Positions 23,906 through 32,045 of a stretch of DNA of 64,000 nt are shown here, one piece after another. The notes beneath the pieces are model-generated. The model saw only the letters and a list, made by a program, of their open reading frames with translations, had not been told where the DNA came from and did not search any database. Origin of the DNA: Streptomyces sp. NBC_00250 (lineage in GTDB: Bacteria > Actinomycetota > Actinomycetes > Streptomycetales > Streptomycetaceae); the NCBI RefSeq assembly GCF_036192275.1, contig NZ_CP108088.1, positions 7,317,501 to 7,381,500 on the forward strand, read 5' to 3'. Position 1 is the stretch's first letter, and every line of letters starts with the position of its first letter. The position numbers and the translations under genes were made by a program.

Positions 23906-24421
23906 TCAGGCCTTCAGGAGGCGGTCGGCGATCTCCTCGATGCGCTCGCGCAGGCCGTCCTGGCTCTGGCCGCCGTCCAGACGCTCGCCGTCGATGACAT
24001 AGGTCGGCGTGCCGGTGACCTTGATCGCCTTGCCCTCGGCCTCGTCCGCGTCGACGGTCAGGAGGTGCCGGCCGTCGATCAGGGCGGTGTCGAACTCCTC
24101 GGCGTCCAGACCGAGTTCGGTGGCGACCTCCATGAGCACCGACTCGCCGCGCTCGCCCAGCTCCGCGGTCCTGGCGAGCAGCGCCTCCGCGTACGGCCAG
24201 CCCTTGCCCTGCCCGACGGCCTCCTCGGCGGCCTGCGCGGCCGCGTACGCGTGCTTGTGCTTCGCGAGCGGGAAGTGGCGCAGCTGTACGTCGAGCCGGT
24301 CGCCGTACTTCTCGCGGAGCGCGCGGACGTCGTCGAGAGCCTGGAAGCAGTCGGGGCACTGGAGGTCGAACCACGCCTCCAGGACGACGGGGGAGGCGGG
24401 TGCGGTGGTGGAGTCACTCAT
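23906..24421 (-). CDS. DsbA-family thioredoxin-fold protein
   Basis: 171-aa oxidoreductase of the DsbA/FrnE type with an active-site CPDC (Cys22, Cys25 in FDLQCPDC). A helical insertion follows, and then the cis-proline loop KVTGTPTYVIDG. There is no signal peptide, so it acts in the cytoplasm or is not a classical periplasmic DsbA. The start is ATG 24421 (MSDSTTAPASP). The substrate is unknown; thiol-disulfide exchange is inferred from the motif. Confidence 0.87.
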   Translation of the reverse strand: MSDSTTAPASPVVLEAWFDLQCPDCFQALDDVRALREKYGDRLDVQLRHFPLAKHKHAYAAAQAAEEAVGQGKGWPYAEALLARTAELGERGESVLMEVATELGLDAEEFDTALIDGRHLLTVDADEAEGKAIKVTGTPTYVIDGERLDGGQSQDGLRERIEEIADRLLKA

Positions 24422-24593
24422 GACAGCAGTCTCCCTCACGGGGAGGGGCGGGCGTCTCCCCACCGGGACCTGGGGAGGAGATCCGGAGGGGGTGACCCGG
24501 AGATCTCCCTGAGACCGGGCCCGGGGCATGGCCCCCGACGGCGTCGGCGGTGCAGGATGGAAGGGACTTATCACCCGGGACCTGGAGGACCGC

Positions 24594-25007
24594 ATGATCG
24601 CCGAGACCATTTGCTCTGCGGTGTCCGCGGCGGGCCTGGGCATCGCCGCGATCATGGCGTACCGGAAGCGATTCCTGTCCGCCGCCCGGATCGCGGCCTA
24701 CGCCCTGGTGCCGCTCGGTCTGGTGATGACGGGTGCCGTCGAATGGATCGCGGACACGGCGTTCAGTCCGGTCGCCTGGGCCGGCTTCGGTGTCCTCGGT
24801 GTCGCCTGGCTGCTCTTCCTGTCCACCCGGGCCGTGGAGCGGCGCCGTGGCGGCCGCAAGGAGACCACCGGCGGGGCCGAACCGAGTGCCGTGGCTCCGG
24901 CGGCGTCGTCGCCCTCGCGTGCCGTGACGGCGAAGCCGGAGGCCGGCAAGACCCCCGGCGACGACTTCAGCGACATCGAGGCGATTCTGAAGAAGCACGG
25001 AATCTGA
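24594..25007 (+). CDS. Conserved-looking membrane protein with C-terminal DDFSDIEAILKKHGI
   Basis: 137-aa protein, not assigned to a family. Three hydrophobic segments (ICSAVSAAGLGIAAIMAYRK, AAYALVPLGLVMTGAVEWIA, VAWAGFGVLGVAWLLFLSTR) are followed by a basic patch, an Ala/Pro/Lys-rich linker and an acidic amphipathic end (FSDIEAILKKHGI). That last helix looks like a protein-binding tail in the cytoplasm. ATG 24594 has GGAGG 6 nt upstream. The gene is divergent from the DsbA-like gene. Confidence 0.78.
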   Translation: MIAETICSAVSAAGLGIAAIMAYRKRFLSAARIAAYALVPLGLVMTGAVEWIADTAFSPVAWAGFGVLGVAWLLFLSTRAVERRRGGRKETTGGAEPSAVAPAASSPSRAVTAKPEAGKTPGDDFSDIEAILKKHGI

Positions 25008-25024
25008 TCGCTTCTGGCGGTTTC

Positions 25025-25049
25025 CCCTTCCCATGATCCACGGGAAGGG
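25025..25049 (+). terminator. Hairpin after the membrane-protein gene
   Basis: Stem cccttccc (25025-25032) with gggaaggg (25042-25049), 9-nt loop, 18 nt after the stop. Confidence 0.6.
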
Positions 25050-25119
25050 ATGAACGCCCTCTGTCGTGGGGCGTGTTGCGGGATTTCCCGCGTCCCGCGT
25101 GCGCCATCATCCCCCCGAG

Positions 25120-25281
25120 ATGCTGGATACCTCGCGGGAGACCGTCCCCGCCGCCGATGCCCCTGCCGAAGAGCCGCGCGGTTGTCTGTTCGCGCTCTCC
25201 CAGCCCCCGCTGATGATCTTTCTCGGGGTGATCGGGTGTCTGCTGCTCATGGCCGCGGTGCACGATCTCTTCGTGCTGTGA
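25120..25281 (+). CDS. 53-aa single-helix membrane peptide
   Basis: Small protein without a known name. Residues 1-27 are polar and acidic, then SQPPLMIFLGVIGCLLLMAA forms one transmembrane helix, ending HDLFVL. The ATG 25120 start gives a compact protein but has only a weak ribosome site. The biased amino-acid pattern (helix exactly spanning the membrane, polar start) supports a real gene more than the nucleotide signals do. It is convergent with the CGNR regulator gene. Confidence 0.6.
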   Translation: MLDTSRETVPAADAPAEEPRGCLFALSQPPLMIFLGVIGCLLLMAAVHDLFVL

Positions 25282-25334
25282 CGACACGGACCCCCAACCC
25301 GAACCAGGCCCCGGCTATGGTCCCGGACCCCGGC

Positions 25335-25892
25335 TCAGCCCGCGGCCTCCTTGCGGCGCGCCCGGTAGGCGGCCACGTGCAGCCGGTTGCCGCAGGTGCG
25401 GCTGTCGCAGTAGCGGCGCGAGCGGTTGCGGGACAGGTCGACGAAGGCCCGGCCGCAGTCCGGCGCCTCGCAGCGCCGAAGCCGCTCCTGCTCGCCCGCC
25501 ACCACGATGAACGCCAGCGCCATGCCGCAGTCGGCCGCGAGGTGGTCCGCCACCGAGGCGCCCGGCGCGAAGTAGTGCACGTGCCAGTCGTAGCCGTCGT
25601 GGTCGGTGAGCTGGGGCGTGGTGCCCGCACCCGCCACCAGCTGGTTGATCAGTGGGGCCGCGATTCGGGCCTCGGGGGCCGAGAAGACCGCCGCGAACTT
25701 CTCGCGCACCTCGCGCACGGCCCGCAGGTCGTCGGGGCCCAGCTCGCCCACGCCGCTGATCTTGTGGGCGTGGACGAAGGTCGCCAGCCCCGGGATGTCC
25801 GCGAGCTCGTCGGCGCGGTCGCCCTGGGGCGCGGTGTTCATCAGATCGACGACGGTGTCGAGGGCGATCCGGGTGTCGTGAGGGATCAGCAC
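25335..25892 (-). CDS. CGNR zinc-finger regulator (ABATE domain)
   Basis: Putative DNA-binding regulator (185 aa). The C-terminal CGNR zinc finger is textbook: CEAPDCGRAFVDLSRNRSRR followed by YCDSRTCGNRLHVAAYRARR, with four cysteines and the CGNR box. The N-terminal ~130 residues are the alpha-helical ABATE-type (stress-induced transcription regulator) domain, which may bind a small ligand. Such genes often control a nearby operon, but no obvious target is adjacent. Confidence 0.9.
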   Translation of the reverse strand: MLIPHDTRIALDTVVDLMNTAPQGDRADELADIPGLATFVHAHKISGVGELGPDDLRAVREVREKFAAVFSAPEARIAAPLINQLVAGAGTTPQLTDHDGYDWHVHYFAPGASVADHLAADCGMALAFIVVAGEQERLRRCEAPDCGRAFVDLSRNRSRRYCDSRTCGNRLHVAAYRARRKEAAG

Positions 25893-26083
25893 GATTCGCT
25901 CCCTGGCCGGCCGCGGGCGGGCGCCCGCGGAATGGCGCTGACTTTAGCGCGACCGGGAAAAGGACAACGGCGCCCACCACCGCGCCGGCTGCGCGGTGGG
26001 GAGCGCCGGTGTCGTGCCTATGTGACTGCCCGCGCGGCGCCGTCGCCCCGAGTCGGACGGCGCTGTGCGGCTCTCGGCCTGGC

Positions 26084-26497
26084 TCAGCTGTCGGCCAGGA
26101 TGTGGGAGAGCTCCGTATCGAGGTCGAAGTGCCGGTGCTCGGTGCCCGGCGGCACCGCGGCGTCGGTCCGCTTCAGGAACGACTCCAGGGCCCTCGCCGG
26201 GGCCTCGAGCAGGGCTTCTCCCTCGGGAGAACTCAACGCGATGCAGACGACTCCCTGACCGTGACTACGGGATGGCCAGACGCGGACGTCGCCCGTGCCG
26301 GTGGGCCGGTGCAGCCCCTCGGCGAGAAGGTCGCGGGCGAAGACCCACTCGACCGTCTCCTCGGCTCCGGTGTGGAAGGTGGCGTGCACGGCATAGGGAT
26401 CGGCCGTGTCATACCGCAGGCCCGCGGGTACAGGCAGTGAGGACTCGCTCGACACAACGAGGCGCAGGTGCAGCTCGCAGCTGACCGTGGTGTTCAT
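26084..26497 (-). CDS. ssgB: Sporulation-specific cell division activator SsgB
   Basis: SsgA-like protein (137 aa) that, in Streptomyces, brings FtsZ to future septum sites in aerial hyphae and so starts sporulation division. The sequence MNTTVSCELHLRLVVSSESS, YDTADPYAVHATFHTG and VEWVFARDLLAEGLHRPTGT is very close to SsgB as I remember it, and is more conserved than in other SsgA-like paralogues. The start at ATG 26497 is clear; a weak GAAAGG lies 11 nt upstream. It is a single-gene unit. Dependence on the stress/development sigma factor SigH is known for S. coelicolor ssgB. Confidence 0.92.
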   Translation of the reverse strand: MNTTVSCELHLRLVVSSESSLPVPAGLRYDTADPYAVHATFHTGAEETVEWVFARDLLAEGLHRPTGTGDVRVWPSRSHGQGVVCIALSSPEGEALLEAPARALESFLKRTDAAVPPGTEHRHFDLDTELSHILADS

Positions 26498-26556
26498 AAG
26501 CGCCAGGGCCTTTCGCTCAGTGTGCGCTCGGGGATTCGCACGTCGGCGAAATCGAC

Positions 26557-26582
26557 ATGCCACCTCCAGTGCCGTTGTAAAC
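26557..26582 (-). promoter_or_regulatory. Candidate SigH-type promoter of ssgB
   Basis: On the minus strand, gtttac (26577-26582) and tggcat (26557-26562) are 14 nt apart, 60 nt before the start codon. This resembles the GTTT-N14-16-GGGTA pattern of SigB/SigH-type sigma factors only loosely in its -10 part. Confidence 0.3.
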
Positions 26583-26674
26583 CCCTCTGTCGGTTTTGTG
26601 ATCGTTCAGGTAGCTCGTATGGGCGCGTGTGACCTGGGGTAATACCGCCATTCCGGTGGCGGCTCCGCGTCCGG

Positions 26675-26680
26675 TAAGTT
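26675..26680 (+). promoter_or_regulatory. -10 element close to start of PGPGW protein gene
   Basis: taagtt lies 7 nt before ATG 26688; the intervening gggag could instead be a ribosome site of a longer message. Confidence 0.35.
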
Positions 26681-26687
26681 GGGAGCC

Positions 26688-27110
26688 ATGAATGCGGAGA
26701 GTGACGAGCGCACCGGGGAGTCCGCAGACGGCCAAGATGCCGAACTGGGATCCCGCGCACCGGAGTTCATCAAGTCCCGGCGAGGCCTGCATCTGAGCTG
26801 GCAGGTCGGCGTCTTCATCGTGGGACTCGCCGTGGTCGGCGCCGGAGTGGTCATGCTGCCGCTCCCGGGGCCCGGCTGGCTGGTCATCTTCGGCGGCATG
26901 GCGATCTGGGCGACCGAGTTCGTCTGGGCCCAGCTCGTGCTCCGCTGGACCAAGCGCAAGGTCACCGAGGCCGCCCAGCGTGCCCTCGACCCCAAGGTCC
27001 GCCGCCGGAACATCATCCTCACCACCATCGGTCTGGTGATCATCGCCGCACTGCTGGGTGTCTACCTCTGGAAGTTCGGCTTCGTCATGCCGTGGAAGAT
27101 CGACGAGTGA
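26688..27110 (+). CDS. PGPGW-motif membrane protein (TIGR02611 type)
   Basis: 140-aa protein of the actinobacterial PGPGW family, function unknown. The hallmark LPLPGPGWLVIFGGMAIWAT (about residues 62-81) joins two hydrophobic helices. After a basic loop (RWTKRKVTEAAQRALDPKVR) a third helix follows (IILTTIGLVIIAALLGVYLW). The N-terminal ~35 residues are acidic and soluble. Three helices and the conserved re-entrant-looking PGPGW turn suggest a small membrane scaffold or transporter-like element. It is transcribed alone, ahead of a tRNA gene. Confidence 0.85.
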   Translation: MNAESDERTGESADGQDAELGSRAPEFIKSRRGLHLSWQVGVFIVGLAVVGAGVVMLPLPGPGWLVIFGGMAIWATEFVWAQLVLRWTKRKVTEAAQRALDPKVRRRNIILTTIGLVIIAALLGVYLWKFGFVMPWKIDE

Positions 27111-27163
27111 CCCTCGGGTGGTTCGGGAGCGCCGCTGACATGCGGTAATGTTTGCGGTGCGCC

Positions 27164-27235
27164 GGGCGATTAGCTCAGTGGGAGAGCACTTCGTTCACAC
27201 CGAAGGGGTCACTGGTTCGAACCCAGTATCGCCCA
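27164..27235 (+). tRNA. tRNA-Val (CAC), first copy
   Basis: 72-nt cloverleaf: acceptor gggcgat/atcgccc, anticodon stem cttcg/cgaag with loop ttcacac giving CAC, T-loop ggttcgaaccc. The 3' CCA is encoded. A second, nearly identical gene lies 3.3 kb downstream. Confidence 0.96.
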
Positions 27236-27244
27236 CCACCCGGT

Positions 27245-27282
27245 CCGAAGGCCCGAGACGGAACACCGTCTCGGGCCTTCGG
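27245..27282. terminator. Terminator between tRNA-Val and large membrane gene
   Basis: Perfect 16-bp stem (27245-27260 with 27267-27282), 6-nt loop. It ends the tRNA transcript and, on the other strand, the convergent membrane-protein gene. Confidence 0.85.
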
Positions 27283-27301
27283 CGTGTTACCGCGCGGTGG
27301 A

Positions 27302-29902
27302 TCACCGCATCCGTGCGACCCGGTCCCTGAGGCGCCGGGCGTCCCGCAGCCGCTGCTCGTAGGTGGCGCCCGCCGCGAGCAGCAGGAGCCCGGCGAGGGC
27401 CGGCGGCAGCCAGCGCGGCAGCGCGCCCACCACCTGCACCACGTAGGGGGCCAGCTCGTGCAGCCCGTCCAGGGCGAGCACCGTGCCGCCGAGGACCAGG
27501 AGCGCCTGGAGCCGGAAGCGGGCGCCGAGCAGCGTCACCGCCAGGGCCGCGACGCCGAGCGCCAGCGGGCGCGGCCACTCCGGGTCCGTCCAGGCCGCCA
27601 CGAGGCTCGGCAGGAGCGTCGCCGCGAGACCGGGGCCGTACGCCGTCCAGGACGAGGCCTCCGGGTCCCGGCGCCGCCGCAGGAACCCGACGACGAGGGC
27701 GGGCACGGTCACGGGCAGCGTGTACGCCTCCGGGGTCGTGACCTCCCACACCGCGAGCCGCACCCAGGTGGCCAGCAGGAACAGCACCGCCGCCGTCCAC
27801 GAGGCGAACCGCCGCCGCTCGGGCCGCACCGCCGTCGCCGCCGCGATCACCCCGCCGAGGGCCAGGGCGAGCGCCAGGAACGCCGGCCGGGACGCCGCGA
27901 TCCCGAGGGCGAGCAGTCCCACGGTCCCGCCGGTGATCTCGACCGCCAGGGCCACCGGGCGGGCCTTCGCGCCGACGACCGCCGTGGCCGCCGGGACGAG
28001 CAGCAGGGCCAGCGCCGTCCAGTGGTCCTCGAACCCCCCGGCGGCGGCCACCGCGAACACGAGTCCCGTCGCCGCGAGCACGGCTCCGCAGGCCGAAACC
28101 GTCCGGCGTACGTCCGTACCGAGCCAGGCGACCGCCGTGAAGAGCCCGAGCATCATCCCGAGCGCGGTGAACGTGGCCCCCCGGACGTCCAGGGCGAGCG
28201 CCACCGCGCTCAGGGTCGAGGCCAGACCGCCGGCGTACGCGAGCAGGCCGAGGACGGTCCCGGGCTCCGTGGCGCGAGCCTGAGGGCGGGGCCGAGAGGG
28301 TGCCCAGCCGGGCCAGGGGGCGCCGGGCGTGGGCGGACCGGAAGGGGCGGAGGTCGTCTCGGCGGCCGGGGCGTCTGCGGCGGGCTTGTCCGCCGCCGGT
28401 GCGCCGGGGGCGTCGGCCGTTCCGGCCGTCCCGGTCCCGGGGCGAGGCAGGCCGCGGGTCAGCGGCCTCGGGCGGACGGCGCACGCCAGCGCCGCCGCGG
28501 TCGTCAGGAGCTGCAGGGTGAGCGTCGCCGCGTACGGCAGGCCGAGGGAGACCGGCAGGGCGGTCAGGAGCGCCCAGGCCAGGGCGAGCGCCCCGCAGCG
28601 GGCCCACAGCCGGGGGAGCGCCGCGAGGACGGCGGCGGCCACCGCCAGGACCAGGACGGCCGTCCCCGGGTACGAGGTCAGCGCGCGTTCGGCGTGTTCG
28701 CCCGACCAGACCTCGGTCGTCCGGGCCACCGGCCCCAGGAGCCCCATCGCCACCGGCGGCAACGCCCAGACGACCCCGAGCGCGGCCACTCCGGCCCCCG
28801 CACCGGCAAGCCCCAGCCGGACGCCGTTCGGCAGCAGTCGCGACACGGTGGAGTCCGAGGTGTGGCCTGATCCCGAAGCCGAAGCCGAAGCCGAAGCCGA
28901 AGCCGAAGCCGAAGCCGAAGCCGAAGCCGCTCCCACGCGCCACACCGACGCCAGGGCCAGCCCGCACAGCACGTACGCCGGCACCGTCCAGTCCGTCGGC
29001 ACCGCCGCACGCAGCAGGCCGCCCAGCGCCGTCACCGTCGCCAGGCCCGCGATCGCCGAGGCCGCCACCGCGAGCGCGGGCGTCCGCCGGGCCACGTACA
29101 GCGTCACCGCCGCACCGGCCAGGAGCAGCGGCGCGCCGCTCCACGGCGAGGTGAGCGAGAGCCGGCCGCCCGTCAGGAGCGCCCAGCCGCCCAGCGCCGT
29201 CGCACCGGTTGCCGCCGTGATCCGGACCGCCACCGGCCGGGTCCACAGCACGATCGCCCCGTCGGCCGCGGCCGTGACGAGCGCCGCCCACGCGAAGGCC
29301 GTCGGTCCGCCCCCGGCCGCGAGCACGCCCAGCGGCAGCGGGAGCTGCCCGGCGACCACGGCGGCCGGCAGCGGGATCCGCAGCCGGGACAGGACCGAGC
29401 CGTACGCCGTCCACGCGCCCGCGAGGACTCCGGCGGCCACCGCCGTGTACCCGAGGCCGTCCGTCTCCGGCAGCGCCACCCGGTGCAGCGCGTACGCGTC
29501 GAGCACCATCAGGGCCAGCCCGAGCGCCGCCACCGACTCGGCCGTCGACACCAGGCTCCGGCGCAGCAGCGCCACCGGGGCCGCCAGGGCTGCCGAGGTG
29601 ACCGCGAACAGGACCGCCGCGCGGCCGCCGATTCCCATCGAGCCCCAGCTCACCAGGGTGAACGCCACCGCCGCGATGGTCAGCAGGGTGCCGCCGAGCG
29701 TCAGCAGGACGTTCTGCGCGCTCCGCGGCGTCGAGTCCGCCACCGGCGGGCGGGGCCGCGGCGCCACCGAGGTGGCCGGCGCGTACAGCACCTGGACCAG
29801 CCAGGCGCGCCGGGTCAGCAACTGGGACCGGCGTGCGTCGAGTTGGGCCAGCTCACGGTCGACGAGCACCAGCTCGTCCGCGGGCGGCAGGGAGTTGTTC
29901 AT
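27302..29902 (-). CDS. Large polytopic membrane protein (SCO7613-like)
   Basis: 866-aa protein with roughly 20 or more hydrophobic helices. It begins with a soluble heptad-like stretch (ELVLVDRELAQLDARRSQLL, about residues 10-29), then a short Pro-rich linker. The first helices (LLTLGGTLLTIAAVAFTLVS, VLFAVTSAALAAPVALL) look like the actinobacterial SCO7613-type membrane family. Two polar loops interrupt the membrane part: an Ala-Ser repeat coded by a hexanucleotide array near residue 330, and a ~70-residue Pro/Ala-rich loop near residue 500. The C-terminus is basic (RRLRDRVARMR). No catalytic motif is visible; transport or a scaffold role is possible. The start ATG lies at the edge of a 92-nt divergent gap. 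Confidence 0.78.
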   Translation of the reverse strand: MNNSLPPADELVLVDRELAQLDARRSQLLTRRAWLVQVLYAPATSVAPRPRPPVADSTPRSAQNVLLTLGGTLLTIAAVAFTLVSWGSMGIGGRAAVLFAVTSAALAAPVALLRRSLVSTAESVAALGLALMVLDAYALHRVALPETDGLGYTAVAAGVLAGAWTAYGSVLSRLRIPLPAAVVAGQLPLPLGVLAAGGGPTAFAWAALVTAAADGAIVLWTRPVAVRITAATGATALGGWALLTGGRLSLTSPWSGAPLLLAGAAVTLYVARRTPALAVAASAIAGLATVTALGGLLRAAVPTDWTVPAYVLCGLALASVWRVGAASASASASASASASASASGSGHTSDSTVSRLLPNGVRLGLAGAGAGVAALGVVWALPPVAMGLLGPVARTTEVWSGEHAERALTSYPGTAVLVLAVAAAVLAALPRLWARCGALALAWALLTALPVSLGLPYAATLTLQLLTTAAALACAVRPRPLTRGLPRPGTGTAGTADAPGAPAADKPAADAPAAETTSAPSGPPTPGAPWPGWAPSRPRPQARATEPGTVLGLLAYAGGLASTLSAVALALDVRGATFTALGMMLGLFTAVAWLGTDVRRTVSACGAVLAATGLVFAVAAAGGFEDHWTALALLLVPAATAVVGAKARPVALAVEITGGTVGLLALGIAASRPAFLALALALGGVIAAATAVRPERRRFASWTAAVLFLLATWVRLAVWEVTTPEAYTLPVTVPALVVGFLRRRRDPEASSWTAYGPGLAATLLPSLVAAWTDPEWPRPLALGVAALAVTLLGARFRLQALLVLGGTVLALDGLHELAPYVVQVVGALPRWLPPALAGLLLLAAGATYEQRLRDARRLRDRVARMR
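28875..28928. repeat. Hexanucleotide microsatellite (gaagcc)9
   Basis: Nine perfect copies of a 6-bp unit inside the large membrane-protein gene, encoding alternating Ala-Ser on the minus strand. Copy-number change would keep the frame. Confidence 0.95.
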
Positions 29903-29994
29903 GCCAGGAGTGTGGCTCCGGCCACAGCCGGCGGGAATGCGTCCGGGTACTCATCTTCCGGCTCCGGCGGTCTGAGTACGTCCACACTGGGGGC

Positions 29995-30441
29995 ATGGAC
30001 TGGTGCCGGTACCGCTTCCGCAGCGTCTGGCGGCTCGCCGCCCCGCCCGACGCCGTCTACGCCGTGCTCGCACGCGCCGAGGAGTACCCCCGCTGGTGGC
30101 CCCAGGTCCGCGAGGTCGTCCCCGTCGACGACATCACCGGCACCGCCCGCTTCCGCTCCCTGCTCCCGTACGACATCGTCGTCACCGCCCGCGCCCTGCG
30201 CCGCGACCCCGCGGCCCGGGTCCTGGAGGTCGGGCTCGGCGGCGACCTGGAGGGCTGGGCCCGCTGGACCCTCGTCCCGGACGGCGCCGGCACCCGCGCC
30301 CTGTACGAGCAGGAGGTCGAGGTCCGCGCCCGTCTGCTGCGCGTCCTCGCCGTCCCCGGACGGCCCGTGTTCCGTGCCAACCACGCCCTGATGATGCGCG
30401 GGGGGAGACGCGGACTCGCCACCCACCTGCGACGGGTTTGA
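29995..30441 (+). CDS. SRPBCC (START-like) family protein
   Basis: 148-aa protein with a helix-grip lipid-binding fold of the polyketide cyclase/START type. YRFRSVWRLAAPPDAVYAVL begins the fold (strand then helix), EEYPRWWPQVREVVPVD is the family-typical first loop, and the C-terminal helix starts near FRANHALMMRGG. Such proteins bind hydrophobic ligands; the ligand here is unknown. The ATG start is preceded by a G-rich run that can act as ribosome site. It lies between the divergent membrane-protein gene and a tRNA gene. Confidence 0.84.
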   Translation: MDWCRYRFRSVWRLAAPPDAVYAVLARAEEYPRWWPQVREVVPVDDITGTARFRSLLPYDIVVTARALRRDPAARVLEVGLGGDLEGWARWTLVPDGAGTRALYEQEVEVRARLLRVLAVPGRPVFRANHALMMRGGRRGLATHLRRV

Positions 30442-30480
30442 ACGAAGGGCGCGAAGGCCTGTATGGTTCAACCCGTTCCC

Positions 30481-30552
30481 GGGCGATTAGCTCAGCGGGA
30501 GAGCACTTCGTTCACACCGAAGGGGTCACTGGTTCGATCCCAGTATCGCCCA
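30481..30552 (+). tRNA. tRNA-Val (CAC), second copy
   Basis: 72-nt cloverleaf with the same acceptor and anticodon arm as the first copy. It differs by two bases: agcgg in the D-loop instead of agtgg, and ggttcgatccc instead of ggttcgaaccc in the T-arm. CCA is not encoded. Confidence 0.96.
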
Positions 30553-30560
30553 CCGGGTAG

Positions 30561-30590
30561 AGGCCGGTCCGTCGAAAGACGGACCGGCCT
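30561..30590. terminator. Terminator between tRNA-Val and exonuclease gene
   Basis: Perfect 13-bp stem aggccggtccgtc with gacggaccggcct closed by a gaaa tetraloop. It serves the tRNA and the convergent exonuclease gene. Confidence 0.85.
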
Positions 30591-30619
30591 CTGTCATGTG
30601 TCGGGCCGCCCTGCCGAGT

Positions 30620-31348
30620 TCAGGCCGCCGTGCCCAGTTCCGGCCGCAGCGGCCACGACGGGTCCACCGTCTCCGGCGTCCCCTGCCGGGTGAACCACGC
30701 CTGGAGCCCCCGCGCCTGCGCCGCGTGCCACACCGACTGCAGGGTGTGGAGCTCCGCCGGCGTCAGCCGTTCGAGCCGGGACGAGAACCGCCGCGCCACG
30801 GCCCGTACGACATCGAGCGCCGCCGTCGCGTCCGCCGCCGCGTCGTGCGCCCCCGCCAGCTCCACCTCGTAGTGCGCGCACAGGTCCGTCAGCGTCCGAC
30901 GGCCCTTCCGGTAGCGGTCCAGATGCTTGTCCAGGACCCGCGGGTCGAGGACGCACAGCGGGGTGCTCGCCAGGTAGTCGCCGAGCGTGGACGCCCGGTG
31001 TCTGCGCAGCTCGCGGTCGAGGATCGTCAGATCGAACGGCGCGTTCATCACCACCAGCGGACGCCCCGCCGCGATCTGCTCGGCCAGTGCGCGCGCCAGC
31101 TCCTCCATCACCGGAGCCGGCCACCGGCCGTTCCGCTGGAGGTGATCGTCCGTCAGGCCGTGCACGGCGGTGGCTCCCTCGGGCACCGGTATGCCCGGAT
31201 TGACCAGCCACCGCGTCACCCGCGGACGTGCCCCGGCCGTGTCCTGTACGACGAGGGCGGCGGACACGATCCGGTCGCCCTCGACGTCGACTCCTGTGGT
31301 CTCCGTGTCGAAAGCGGCCAGGGGCCCTTCGTACCAGTGCATCGTCAT
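30620..31348 (-). CDS. DEDDh 3'-5' exonuclease (DNA polymerase III epsilon-like)
   Basis: 242-aa exonuclease of the DnaQ-like superfamily. The metal-binding residues are visible as Asp14 and Glu16 in AAFDTETTG (ExoI), VMNAPFDLTILDREL (ExoII) and GAHDAAADATAALDV (ExoIII, with the His of the DEDDh subgroup). It is a single-domain protein without polymerase or helicase parts, so it may trim or proofread nucleic acids separately from the replicase. The start at ATG 31348 has GGGAG at good spacing; ATG 31342 is two codons later. It is divergent from the DUF4365-like gene. Confidence 0.9.
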   Translation of the reverse strand: MTMHWYEGPLAAFDTETTGVDVEGDRIVSAALVVQDTAGARPRVTRWLVNPGIPVPEGATAVHGLTDDHLQRNGRWPAPVMEELARALAEQIAAGRPLVVMNAPFDLTILDRELRRHRASTLGDYLASTPLCVLDPRVLDKHLDRYRKGRRTLTDLCAHYEVELAGAHDAAADATAALDVVRAVARRFSSRLERLTPAELHTLQSVWHAAQARGLQAWFTRQGTPETVDPSWPLRPELGTAA

Positions 31349-31469
31349 CCCTGAACTCCCTGCACACGTGCGGCAGATGGCCAACCCCCTGCCCCGAAAC
31401 GGTGATACCCGGACTGTTTGCGCCGTACGCGGACCGGTCACAACACAAGGGACGGGGAAGGAAATCGAC

Positions 31470-32045
31470 ATGGCGCTCGCCCAGCCCGAGTCGGGAGGGC
31501 TGCCGCCCCAGCGGCTGGCACCGACGCGCGGCTCACTCGCCACCACCGCCTGCATGGAGACCCTCCAGGTGGGATACCTGCACGCCGTCGCCGCCGCGGC
31601 CGGCTGCTCGCTGTCCCAGCCCTTTCCGGACAACGGCATCGACTGGCACGTGAGCCACGGCTCTCCCGGCCACGCCGTCGACGACGAAGTGACCATCAAG
31701 GTGCAGCTCAAGTGCACCTACCAGGTACCGCCGCGCCAGGCCGGAAGCACGTCCGCGGCGTTCTCGTTCACCCTCGACAACGACCACCTGGTGAAACTCG
31801 CCAGGACCCCGGTGTCCGTACACAAGATCCTCGTCGTGATGCTCGTCCCGAGGTCACAGGACGACTGGCTGAGAGCGAGTCACGACCGGCTCGACCTGCG
31901 GCACTGCTGCTACTGGATCAACCTGGCCGGACACCCGGTCACCGGACAGCGCCGGACCACCGTGCGCATACCGACGACACGGATCTTCGACGACCGGGCG
32001 CTCTGCGAGATCATGACCCGGGTCGGCGTGGGAGGGAGACCTTGA
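31470..32045 (+). CDS. DUF4365-like protein, PD-(D/E)XK nuclease-type fold
   Basis: 191-aa protein not tied to a known process. It shows the pattern of DUF4365: an N-terminal helix (ACMETLQVGYLHAVAAAAGC), then FPDNGIDWHVSHG with an invariant-looking Asp, and VTIKVQLKCT giving the D...QxK core of PD-(D/E)XK nuclease-like folds. Later segments (VSVHKILVVMLVP, HCCYWINLAG) are strands or helices of the same domain. If active it would be a Mg-dependent nuclease, but the acidic residue pattern is reduced, so it may only bind DNA. The ATG has a GGAAGGAAA-type ribosome site. Its stop overlaps the next start by one base. Confidence 0.62.
   Translation: MALAQPESGGLPPQRLAPTRGSLATTACMETLQVGYLHAVAAAAGCSLSQPFPDNGIDWHVSHGSPGHAVDDEVTIKVQLKCTYQVPPRQAGSTSAAFSFTLDNDHLVKLARTPVSVHKILVVMLVPRSQDDWLRASHDRLDLRHCCYWINLAGHPVTGQRRTTVRIPTTRIFDDRALCEIMTRVGVGGRP

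Noticed and set aside
20286..30552. Integrated element next to tRNA genes
   Set aside because: No integrase, excisionase or att-like duplicated tRNA end is present; surrounding genes are ordinary chromosomal ones.
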